Shown here piece by piece: positions 1 through 8,260 of a stretch of 14,896 nt of DNA (within the stretch, counting starts at the first letter, position 1; every line of letters begins with the position of its first letter). This DNA comes from Larix sibirica. Its lineage: Eukaryota; Streptophyta; Pinopsida; Pinales; Pinaceae. A program made the translations under genes and the position numbers. Location: the NCBI GenBank assembly GCA_004151065.3, contig NWUY0300020354.1, positions 40,623 through 55,518 of the forward strand. Reading direction: 5' to 3'. Below the pieces are notes generated by a model. It saw nothing but the letters and a program-made list of their open reading frames with translations. It ran no database searches and was not told where the DNA came from.

Positions 1-900
1 ATTTATTGACCCTTCTAGAAGACCCTAATACCCTATATAAGTCTTCATTTGACAAGTTAATAACACAACATCTTTTATCTCTGCTCTGCTCTTTTCTCTG
101 CTTGACGTCATGGGTTTCACTGCAGCTCACTCAAGTTTGAAGGCCGCCCACTTGCTGAACAATTCAGATCTATTTTTTGATGTTTGTGAAGTTTGATATG
201 CATCCAGGGTTTGATCTATGACTAAAACATGATCCATTTTGTTGACTTGTAACCTGGTTGAAGAAGGCCGTGACAGCTGTAACCTAATTGTGAGCCCTAT
301 TCTGCTAACCCGTGAGCTTGTGGAGTTCGACCTGCTTGCCTAGAGTTTTGATCTGCTGCTTTAGGTTCCGATCTGCTGTTTTGTGACACTTCATCTACTC
401 CTTCTCGTTTGTCCGAGTTTCGATCTGCTTCTGAGAAGTTCGATCTGCTGCTGTGACATCCGATCTGCCCTCCAATCTGCTTACTGAGGAGGCCGTGACC
501 CTTAGACTCAGCTGAGTCCTAGTTCTGCCTGCTGGTTACTGATTTGTGGAGGCTGTGAGGCCTGGGGATCAGACCTGCCTGATGTGGTGATCAATCTGCT
601 TACTGTGGAAGTGGCTGTAACCCTCATTGATTTGATCACATGTGTTAAGGTCTGCTTCTTGTTGACTGTTTTACTGCTGAGACTTACCTTGACCATATTA
701 CTGAGACTTGATCTTTATGCTGAACTCTTGTGTTGATTGAGATCACATTTTTTTTGTCATCNGATGAAAATTATGTTTTAAATTATATTGTTTAAGCTAC
801 TACTGTACTATTCTGCTCCAGCATAAATTTGTTATGTTGAATTTTTGCATTAAAGTATATAAGATTTGATTTTTCCTGCATCAAACCCATCCCCTAACCA
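1..900. other. Unassigned non-coding DNA with degenerate gatctgct words
   Basis: No credible coding region is seen. From about 320 to 650 the sequence is crowded with variants of gatctgct (for example near 347, 370, 421, 442, 461) interleaved with ggccgtgac/ggctgtaacc variants (near 268, 491, 550, 612), as in a heavily diverged short-unit array. A 14-bp perfect palindrome, gactcagctgagtc, lies at 505-518, and a 5-bp-stem hairpin with a six-base loop at 568-583. The base at 762 is ambiguous. The stretch could be the transcribed part of an unrecognised LTR or another decayed repeat. Confidence 0.4.
34..40 (+). promoter_or_regulatory. TATA-box-like motif in unassigned DNA
   Basis: The heptamer TATATAA sits in the context ccctatataagtc. 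A perfect bZIP-type palindrome TGACGTCA follows at 103-110, which is unusual if 34-40 is the core promoter because it would lie downstream of it. No open reading frame of any length follows. The arrangement of a TATA box followed by long non-coding repetitive DNA recalls a retrotransposon LTR on the + strand whose 5' part lies left of the window, but no LTR end was recognised. Confidence 0.35.
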
Positions 901-2156
901 AAATTTAACACATCAAAGGGTGTCAAACATGTTTATGAGAAGGTGGCAAATGTGTGGATCACCTTTATTTCTCCTTGGACGTTCCCTCTTGGAATCTTCA
1001 AACCCCAACATATATATACATCCATGCTGAAGTCAATAAGCAAGGAGATGTTCAAGTGAGTAATATAATGACATCAAGCACTAGGTTGCTCTACCTCCAA
1101 GAAGATCAACACATCATTATCATAATTGAAACTTAGAAACCATTGCAAACATTCTTCAACCTTGTAATCATTCCAAAGAGCAATTATTAACACTTGAAAC
1201 TTAGGGAGACCCTAAATTGATGGGTTCCCACTCTGTGAGATGTACTAAGTGTTAAATACATGCATTAATGCTAAGCCCAAAACCCTCCAATATATGCCGA
1301 CATTGTTAAAGAAGGGGAGCGCACTACCATATGGATATAAACCATTAGGAACATGCTATCCCATCCATCAAAATACCATGGAGAGACCTCATCCAATAGC
1401 TACTAGCAGCAACCACAACATCGAATCAACCAAAAGAGAGCCACATCTCTAAGCCACAACTCACATGTACCTCGGTCCATCAAATGAATCACCCCAAAAA
1501 CCCAATATTTGTGATAAAAATCACAAGTGGTAACCCTCATAAAATATGAGGGGCAACAATATGTTCAACACTAACAAAAGTGGTTACATATCTCTTTTAG
1601 ACTTCAAGGAAGTAGCTATGGAAGTTGACATGTTGAAAGACAAATGGGGAGGACCCAGAAAGGGTTTCCTGGAACTTGAATTTATCGTTTTATAACTTTT
1701 TTTAATACAGAAGGAGTATTGCTTGGAAAAGAGTTACAAGAACACACATGGTGATTCCAAGATCATGAACTTTGAAGTTGGATTAACAAGTGTATTATGA
1801 ACAGGATTGTGGTTGTTGGGAATATGCCTTTTATGGCTCTGTCGTGGTTTCAAATTGTGAAGATATCTAGGGTTTTGTTTGAGGTATCGCCCTAGCTGCG
1901 ACAATTACTGCCTTTGGGTTTATTGGAGTTCACTTGAGCTAGAGGCTACGTCCTTTTTGTGCTTGTCATAAGCAAGTTGGGGGCAATTTAATGGGCCACT
2001 CAACTCTCTAATGTTGCCATTAATCATGTAAGGAGAATTTGAGCTCGAAGTTAGCCAACATGTTTCCTCCCAAGGCTTCATGAAGCTCATTCCAAAGATA
2101 CTGCATGATGAAAAGAAAAACCCAATGATGAATCTCTTGTTCATATTCTTGACTTC
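901..2156. other. Intergenic or decayed repeat DNA, nothing recognisable
   Basis: The only open frames are short and show no family signature. Local structure includes a 9-bp inverted repeat TTAACACTT/AAGTGTTAA (1187-1195 and 1247-1255) enclosing a 6-bp hairpin (1201-1215), and two small hairpins at 1511-1524 and 1534-1552. The part from roughly 1600 onward could be 5' untranslated or N-terminal sequence of the LINE that becomes recognisable at 2157, but no residue pattern proves that. Confidence 0.4.
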
Positions 2157-2882
2157 GAATATTATTCAGCTTCTGATATTTTGAAAAAGCATACATTGTT
2201 TGAGTATTTCAGGCACTGAATCCCACCAGAAGTTGTGATTAAAGCTGTGGCTATATAGGCTTGGCGCCCTTGTAGATGGACCTACACAACCATCTGAAGC
2301 ACGACTAAGTGCTCTTTCCAATTTTTCTTTGAGGAGGAAAAGTATTGTCATGATGAGTTATCTTGTGGCCCTTGGATGTGTTGGAACACCTTGGTTTTTT
2401 TCGTTGAATGGCATCAAGAATTCTCAGGTGATGAAGCCTCCAAGCTATATTCTTGGACATGGTTAGAATTCCTAGTGCTTACTTTGCAATTTTGGGATTT
2501 ATTGGAGAGAATTCCAACCCCAATTGGTAGCGTTATATGCTATGCATTGACATAGTTCTTCAAACCATGCCCTTAGGAAAGAGTTTGTTTGAGGATTGAT
2601 ATCTCTAAAGATATGAAAGAATTTGTTTACATCATGAATGGAGGTCATGTTGTTTGACAACTAGTTTGATACATCAATCTCCCCAACACATGATTTATGT
2701 CTCAATGTCCCAACCATAGAATAGAAGATTGCCCCTTGTTAGCTAAAATTGAGTCTCCCGCACCCCCAACCTCTGGTATGTTTGGGTAGGTTTTGTAGGC
2801 CTAGCCAAATGCAAACAATGATGGATGGATTAGAGCTGTTAAAGGCTCCTTAAACCCATCAATCTCAACCAGTTATTCAGTC
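2157..2882 (+). pseudogene. LINE (L1-type) ORF1 relic, DUF4283-like domain plus zinc knuckle
   Basis: This is a decayed copy of the nucleic-acid-binding ORF1 protein of plant L1-type LINEs. One frame (codons starting at 2157) can be followed for over 700 bases through about ten stops. In order it shows FFFEEE and then GPWMCWNTLVFFVEWHQEF (about 2317-2412), WTWLEFLVLTLQFWDLLERI (about 2457-2516), a segment RVCLRIDISKDM (about 2580-2615), and a zinc knuckle ending H-RIED-C (about 2693-2732). These match the family pattern of a GPW motif, W-hydrophobic-P..FW, an A-R-V-C-[VL]-x-[IV]-D segment and CX2CX4HX4C. In the knuckle the first Cys codon reads as TGA and the second as Ser (TCT), each one base from a Cys codon. 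A DGWI..V segment follows near 2820. The protein cannot be made. ORF2 begins about 335 bp downstream. Confidence 0.8.
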
Positions 2883-3217
2883 TGAAGAAATAGGTGTAGC
2901 TCCACAACCTGCTTTTGGTCTAGCACAAATGAAGCAAGCTAGCTCCATGGTGGCCAAAGACTCTCCTAGTAGCTCCCAACTCTTTGCCTAGTGGGAAGGA
3001 GGGGGTAGGGTCTACGACTCTACAGACCACGTCTTCGCCTTCAAAAGCTAGATACCTGTCAATGAACTAAGATTGATGATACCCAAAAAAGATCAAGGAA
3101 CAAAAGTTTGAATGATTATTTCTCCCCCCAAGTGCAAAATGTGAACTCTTTGAATCACTTCAATGACCTAGCAAGGCAGGAACTTGAAGAGATGGGTTTT
3201 CTCCTTGAAGGTTCCCA
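2883..3217 (+). other. LINE ORF1 tail and ORF1-ORF2 spacer, decayed
   Basis: This stretch lies between the ORF1 relic and the ORF2 start and has no clear open frame. By position it should hold the variable C-terminal tail of ORF1 and the short spacer normal for plant L1 elements. No motif was recognised. Confidence 0.5.
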
Positions 3218-3255
3218 ATGAAGATAGTCTCTTGGAATGTATGGGGCCTCACTAA
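3218..3255 (+). pseudogene. LINE ORF2 start: N-terminal end of the endonuclease domain
   Basis: An ATG at 3218 opens MKIVSWNVWGL, the canonical start of plant L1 ORF2, whose N-terminal domain is an APE-type endonuclease that nicks target DNA for target-primed reverse transcription. The Asn of SWN is a catalytic residue of that family. The frame is cut after about 12 codons by the copia insertion at 3256. The same frame resumes at 12060 beyond the insertion. The AT-G context and position after ORF1 support this start. Confidence 0.85.
3251..3255. repeat. Target-site duplication, left copy (actaa)
   Basis: The five bases actaa directly precede the LTR end (tgaagaac). They are repeated exactly at 12060-12064 after the other LTR. 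Five bp is the usual duplication for Ty1/copia integrase. Confidence 0.95.
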
Positions 3256-3516
3256 TGAAGAACACATCCACAACACAGAGAGGGTGGTGAATCAGTGTTG
3301 CAGGCTTGTTATTTAATTTCTGTTTCAATGACTGCACCTTGAATATTACAGAATTAGGTTTTCTCCAATTAGTAACAGTCTTATTCTTTAACCACAGAGA
3401 TTAGTGCAGAATGAACCACAAATCCAAATAATGAACAAGAGATCTATGAGCATAGAACACCAGATGTTTATGAAATGCTTTGATTATATGTATATGAATA
3501 AGTTTACATTCAATGT

Positions 3517-3610
3517 AGGTGCTTCAACACCTGTTGAGGCTACAACCTCTGTTTTAGTCAGCTGCAACTGAATGGGTGCAACAACACCCCAGTGACAGGC
3601 TACTGCCTAT
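3517..3610 (-). repeat. Array of hexaloop hairpins in R/U5 of copia 1 (3' LTR)
   Basis: Five adjacent hairpins are seen, each with a six-base loop: 3517-3532 (AGGTG/CACCT, loop CTTCAA), 3536-3549 (GAGG/CCTC, loop CTACAA), 3558-3571 (TCAG/CTGA, loop CTGCAA), 3574-3589 (GGGTG/CACCC, loop CAACAA), and 3595-3610 (ACAGG/CCTAT, loop CTACTG, with one C/A pair that is G-U in the sense RNA). Loop starts are 17-22 nt apart. The array lies about 420-510 nt downstream of the TATA box on the sense strand, inside the predicted transcript. Confidence 0.75.
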
Positions 3611-4024
3611 AAAATACTTTTAAATCTTCCCTAGCTCCATCCTACCACCCATAAAAACATAAGTACCATTACAGTCTTTAGCTGCTGGTTACACAGACTC
3701 CTTTACTCAGTCCTGGAACTGTCACACAAATTACCTCAATATGTATGCTTATACATACCTCAGGTACACCTGAAATTAACTTGAATAACCTGGAACAATT
3801 GTTTACTTGTGATAGCCTTCAAGCAATTTAAGCTTGAAATCACTTCCTCCAAAACTGGTCACACCTGAGAGCAGACTTGAATTGTGAGAGTCACCTGATT
3901 TTCAACCTTGGACTTTCTGCCTCAGCCTACTGTCAAAATCTTCGTCCTCATGCACAGACACCTTGTTCCAGCCTCAGAGCACTACATCAAAGTGCATTAC
4001 CAAGCAGTGTCCTCATGCACGCCT

Positions 4025-4032
4025 TATTTATA
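4025..4032 (-). promoter_or_regulatory. LTR core promoter TATA box (3' LTR)
   Basis: On the - strand this reads TATAAATA in the context CCATATAAATAAGGC, a near-ideal plant TATA box. It lies about 900 bp from the LTR start, so U3 spans about 4928-4000 and transcription would start near 3990-4000. A GCCGAC motif lies at 4054-4059 and paired TGACGTGT motifs at 4150-4188 upstream in the sense direction. The same box is at 11151-11158 in the 5' LTR. Confidence 0.75.
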
Positions 4033-4928
4033 TGGCAAATCTCCAATTATTCGGCCGACTTGACCTATATTTTTATCAATTAATTGACTGGGCTGACTCA
4101 CCATATTTAACATGATTTTAAATTTAAAATTAAAATTCCTTCCATGCTTTGACGTGTAAGTTCACTAGGGCTTCAAAACTTGACGTGTGGGTTACTCTTC
4201 CATACTTTAAGGGCTTAAGACCCTATGCCTAACGGATGTATTTGCTAGGGCTTTTGCACCCGCCCAAGGTCTTCCATATTATGAGGACTTGAAACCCTAG
4301 GAAAAGTTAAACTGAGATCATATAAAAATTACTTTCCAAATGCCCCCCCCTTTTTTTTGAGATTGCTCTGACTAGGGTTTCTCTAAGCTTTGGACCTGCT
4401 GAGTCTAAACACTGTTTTTATGACTGATATTAGGGCTCAGTTCACCGTGTTAAGGCTTGGACAGGCTGCTTCAACATTTCCAGATGAGGACTGACATATT
4501 TGATCACCATCAGGGCTAATAGCACGATCCTTCTTGACTATTCTTTCAATGCTCAACCATAATACTATTCAGTTATATGCCAAAATTGATAAAAAACATT
4601 CACAAAACATGACCTCCGTCTGCACTCTTGATGTCAGATTTTGGATTGTAGCAGTCACTGCACCTTTGGCCTCTTCCTTTCTTCCACTGTCTGGTCTTCT
4701 TATATCTAGCTTTAGACTGTGACAATCTCTGATACAGTCATCAACCAAACAATTATGGCCTGTTTCATGAAGACTGGGATACTTAGACCCTGTATAATAT
4801 ACTTCTTCAAACTGGCATTGATGACACGAGATCACCATCATAGAGAGCCCTTCAATACACCCTTCAATCCTGATAAACATATCAGACTTAGACCTTGGTT
4901 GACATCAATGACAACATGAATGCCAACA

Positions 4929-4955
4929 ATATCCCCCCTTTGGCATTGATGTCAA
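4929..4955 (-). promoter_or_regulatory. Polypurine tract of copia 1 with flanking inverted-repeat arm
   Basis: On the - strand AAAGGGGGGA (4932-4941) ends three bases before the LTR start, as expected for the plus-strand DNA primer of an LTR retrotransposon. The arm cattgatgtcaa (4944-4955) is a perfect 12-bp inverted repeat of 4899-4910 inside the LTR, so the tract and LTR junction lie in the loop of a potential stem. Confidence 0.9.
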
Positions 4956-5356
4956 CACCAAAAGTAAAACAGGCTCCCCCTCATAAGAAGCCCCCCCTGC
5001 CATACTGTTCAGTTTGATATTGGAAACTTGGCTGCTAGCAAAATTGTTTTACTTGCTCTAATTCTGCCCCCTTTGACATCAATGACAGGGCTGTTGCTGA
5101 TTAGAGACGTTTGAAGAATCCACTATTATCAGTCAATATCTGATTTTTTAGTGGTTGCTGTCCCATTTGTCTGCCCCTGTGGACTTGGTCATAACAGACT
5201 TTTGGCATGTTTCTTCTTCCCCCATGGGTCTGCTCCTTGTATTTACAGCCTGTGAATTCCCTACCATGATCTCAGCCAAGGCTAGAGCTGATCCTGTAGC
5301 TGCTTTGGGTGCCCAACTCATATGGCACCCGTCACCAATAGATGTGAATGTGACAT
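4956..5356 (-). other. Untranslated spacer between RNase H and polypurine tract
   Basis: About 400 bp between the pol stop and the 3' LTR contains no env-like or other recognisable frame. It holds extra purine tracts in the sense direction: GAGGGGGAGC near 4974-4982, GGGGGGG at 4991-4997, and AAAGGGGGCAG at 5064-5074. The last is fused to a second copy of the 12-mer ttgacatcaatg (5073-5084), so it looks like a duplicated or ancestral polypurine-tract module. Confidence 0.6.
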
Positions 5357-6103
5357 TCAATTGAGAAGGGAGATAACTCCCAGCTTCTGCCTAATATATT
5401 CAAAAGCATCCTTAGGCAAGGGTTTGGTAAAAATGTCAGATATCTGTTCCTTGTGTTCACTAACTTGCTCTCGAAGAAAGTGGTACTTGATAGGTATATG
5501 CTTAGTCTTTAAGTGCATAACAGGATTCTTTGATATGCTTATGGCACTAGTATTGTCACAGTAGGTTGGTATAGGCTTACTGTATTCAACTTGGACTTCT
5601 TTCAAAGACTGCTTCATCCACAAAATCTAAGTGAAACACTCAGCTGCTGCTATATATTCTGCCTCAGCAGTAGATAACGATATGGAGGACTGCTTTCTGC
5701 TTGACCATGCTACCAAGCAATTGCCTAAGAAGAATGCATTGCCGTGGGTACTTTTTCGATCATTTAGGCTGCCTGCCCAGTCTGCATCAGTATAAGCTGT
5801 GAGGTCAGACTTTTGGTTCTTGGGATACCAAAGTCCAAACTCATAGATACCTTTGAAATACCTAAAAATTATTTTGACTGCTGTCACATGTGTTTCCTTT
5901 GGACAAGATTGAAATCTGGCCACCATTCCAACAGCTTGCATGATGTCAGGCCTTGAGGCTGTCAAATACAACAGGCTGCCAATCATTGACCTATAAAGCG
6001 TGACATCAACTTGTGGAGACTCATCATCTTTGCTGAGCTTGCAACTGCTTGTCATAGGTATACTTACAGGAGCACATTCTGCCATCCCAAACCTCTTGAG
6101 CAT
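5357..6103 (-). pseudogene. copia 1 RNase H domain (end of pol)
   Basis: This is the C-terminal RNase H of the copia polyprotein, which removes template RNA during reverse transcription. The frame runs from MLKRFGM (6103) through SRPDIMQAVGMVARF, TDADWAGS (first catalytic Asp), RKSTHGNAFFLG, the AEAEYIA motif (catalytic Glu), CDNTSAIS (catalytic Asp) and TKHIPIKYHFLRE, to ISLLN and a stop at 5357-5359. There is one internal stop, a TAG at 5627-5629 where the family normally has Gln (TQILW), so CAG to TAG is likely. Apart from that stop the domain is colinear with its family. The upstream RT is out of frame with it near 6104-6116. Confidence 0.9.
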
Positions 6104-6115
6104 TTCTTTAGATAC

Positions 6116-7440
6116 TTAGACTGAGATATAAAAATCCCTTTTGGTGTTTGGGAAATCTGTAGTCCAAGAAAAAATGATAATTCCCCAATCGTTAGACATC
6201 TCAAATTCCCGTGCCATTACATCAGCAAACTCATGACTTAATTTATCATTATTACAACCAAAAATAATATCATCAACATAGACAACTGTAATTAGAAGTC
6301 CATCTTTTACTATTTTGAAATTGATATTGCTGTTTGCATTACCTCTTTTGAATCCTTGCTGAGAAAGGTACGTGTCTAACCGAGCATACCATGCCCTTGG
6401 GGCTTGCTTGAGCCCATAAAGGGCCTTTTTCAGTTTCCAAACATAGTCCTCTTTTGCAGGCAGCTCAAAACCTTTAGGTTGTTCAGTGTAGACTTCTTCA
6501 TTTAGTTCACCATTTAAGAAGGCAGACTTTACATCCATCTGATATACCTTGAAATTCTTAAAGCACGAGTATGCGAGAAACATTCTAATTGCCTCCATCC
6601 GAGCAACATGAGCAAAAGTTTCATGAAAGTCAACTCCTTCAACCTGTGCAAAACCTTTGCATACTAATCTTCCTTTATTTCTGATTATTTCTCCTCCTTC
6701 ATTGAGTTTGTTCCTGAAGATCCATTTTGTGCCTATCACATTCTTATCCTTAGGTTGTGGAACTAGTTCCCAGGTTCCACCTTTTTCAATCTATCCAAGC
6801 TCTTCCTGCATTGCCTTGTTCCAATTTTTATCTTCGTTGGCTTCATTGAAGTTTCTTGGCTCAATATTTGATAGCAATGCTACATCTCTCCTTGGAGTTT
6901 GTCTTAATCTAATTCCATCTTCTATGTTTCCAATGATGAAGTCTTCCGAATGGTTTCTTCTTACCGATTTGGGTGATGGTTTATGAGCTCGTGAGTTTCT
7001 ACAGGCTGAAGGAGGAGCTTGTTCTTCTTGTTCCTCTTGCTTTACTGCTTCTTCATTTCCATCTTGCTCCTCATCAGATGATTCACCATCTATTTCTTCT
7101 TCATCATTACTTGGTAATGTTTGTGGCAATTCCTCATCTACCTTTACATCCATACTTTCGACAGTTCTTTTTAATCGTTTGTTATAGCGTTTGTATGCTC
7201 TCCTTTCAGTTGAGTATCCCAAAAATATTCCCTCATCAGTCCTAGTATGAAATTTTCCCAGATGTTCATCATTTATTTTTAGTTAACACTTGCTTCCAAA
7301 GATTTTGAAGTGTCTTACTGAGGTTGATCTACCTGTCCACAATTCATATGGAGTCTCGTTGCTGTTCATTCTCAATTGCGCTCTATTGATGATGTACACA
7401 TCTGCTCCTGCTGCTTATCTCCAGAATGTTTCGGCCACTT
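6116..7440 (-). pseudogene. copia 1 integrase C-terminus, acidic linker and reverse transcriptase
   Basis: One frame can be followed from about 7440 to 6116. It starts with the integrase tail (AETFWR, then YIINRAQLR, MNSNETPYELWTGRS, GIFLGYSTERRAYKRYNKR). A Glu/Asp-rich linker follows (about 7140-7010), then NFNEANEDKNWNKAMQEEL and the RVT_2 reverse transcriptase: GTKWIFRNKLNEGG, RLVCKGFAQVEGVDFHETFA, YQMDVKSAFLNG (catalytic Asp), ALYGLKQAPRAWYARLD and YVDDIIFG (the catalytic YVDD). In-frame stops occur near 7421, at 7283 and at 6791-6793, the last a TAG in place of the Gln of ELDQIEKN. Two single-base shifts near 6190 and 6110 put the stretch after EFEMS out of frame (the frame of SFFLGLQISQ is readable between them). 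Confidence 0.9.
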
Positions 7441-7620
7441 TTGCTTCCAGTAACATAGTCCTTGCTGCTTCTTGAACTGAACTGTTCTATTTTTCCTCTC
7501 CGTAATGCCATTCTGCTGAGGAGTATTAGCTGTACAGTATTGTCTTTTGATGCCATGTTCTTCACAGAAGTTTTTGAATTCAGTTAAAGTGAATTCCCCA
7601 CCATTATCTAATCTGGACAT
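7372..7620 (-). pseudogene. copia 1 integrase catalytic core, second half
   Basis: This part reads RLDNGGEFTLTEFKNFCEEH, GIKRQ and NTPQQNGITERKNRTVQ. It carries the second catalytic Asp (DNGGEF) and the catalytic Glu (ERKNR) of the DDE integrase, which joins retroelement cDNA to target DNA. A one-base loss near 7612 separates it from the first half. A tandem duplication of five bases (tgaac twice, 7473-7482) then throws the frame after TVQ, so the final residues up to 7372 are out of frame and the true sequence continues in the frame of the next domain. Confidence 0.88.
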
Positions 7621-8260
7621 TTGATCCTGTGACCACTTTCATTTTCCACTTTAGCCGTAAAGAGTTTGAACCTCTCAAAGGCTTCAGACTTAGTTTTGAG
7701 AAACGTTACCCAAATCATTCTAGTATGGTCATCAATAAACAACATAAAATACCTTTCACCTTGAAGAGTTTGAACTGTTGCTGGTCCACATAGATCAGTA
7801 TGCACTAACTCCAGGGGTTATGAAGTAGATTGATGATTCTTTGGCTTATAACTAGCCCTAGCTTGCTTCCCATGTATACATGATCCAGACAATCTGTCTG
7901 CAGGCTTGGAAAGTTTTGGCATTCCTCTTACAGCTTCAGTCCTGCTGATTTTTACCAAATTGTCAAAGTTCAGATGTGCCAGCCTTTTGTGCCAGAGCCA
8001 ACTGTTATTATTCTGATTGATGTAGCATTTCTCTCCTTCAATTTCGTCCAAGATATATACGTTCCCAGGAGATCGAATTCCTCTTCCAATTACTCTCTTG
8101 GAACCATTTCTTCTAATTTCACAATGATGTGCAGAAAATGTAACATTGTGATCAGCATCACACATCTGTTCTACACTTGGCAAATCATGCTTTAGGCCAT
8201 CAACATACAATACATTTTGAGCTTTAGCATTTCCTTTGAGTGCCACAGTTCCTTGCCTAG
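7608..8260 (-). pseudogene. copia 1 GAG-pre-integrase and integrase N-terminal half
   Basis: The frame holds NVLYVDGLKHDL, then the pre-integrase zinc domain WLWHKRLAHLNFDNL (His-X4-His) with CIHGKQ, then VHTDLCGP (first catalytic Asp of the DDE triad) and YFMLFIDDHTRMIWVTFLKTK. In the zinc domain one of the two expected Cys is Ser (SGSC rather than CxxC). There is one in-frame TAA at 7818-7820 between KPKNHQSTS and PLELVHTD. The reading frame joins the protease part by a frameshift near 8255. Confidence 0.88.

Larger units (their letters stand above)
3256..4928 (-). repeat. 3' LTR of copia element 1
   Basis: It matches 10395-12059 over its whole length. Its outer end abuts the target duplication and its inner end abuts the polypurine tract. 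Compared with the 5' LTR over the first ~380 bp it shows about 15 substitutions and a 16-bp extra block (one hairpin unit near 3533-3548) by eye. It keeps the TATA box at 4025-4032 and a long C8T8 run at 4343-4358. The polyadenylation hexamer position seen as AATAAA in the other LTR reads AATAAC here (3308-3313). Confidence 0.95.

Noticed and set aside
1201-1215. TTAGGG as an interstitial telomere repeat
   Set aside because: Single copy in a hairpin; plant telomeres use TTTAGGG and no tandem array is present.
954-1452. Two small + strand frames
   Set aside because: No similarity recognised, no supporting promoter or splice structure, and lengths expected by chance in AT-rich DNA.
4569-4880. 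103-codon open frame on the - strand within the 3' LTR
   Set aside because: It lies in U3 upstream of the TATA box, shows no family motif, and the matching stretch of the 5' LTR does not keep the same frame open.
5148-5360. Short - strand frame after pol as a possible env-like gene
   Set aside because: Only 70 codons, no membrane segment or family pattern, and it overlaps the end of the RNase H frame.
6657-6986. 109-codon open frame on the + strand
   Set aside because: It is antisense to the reverse transcriptase and linker, which carry clear motifs on the other strand.
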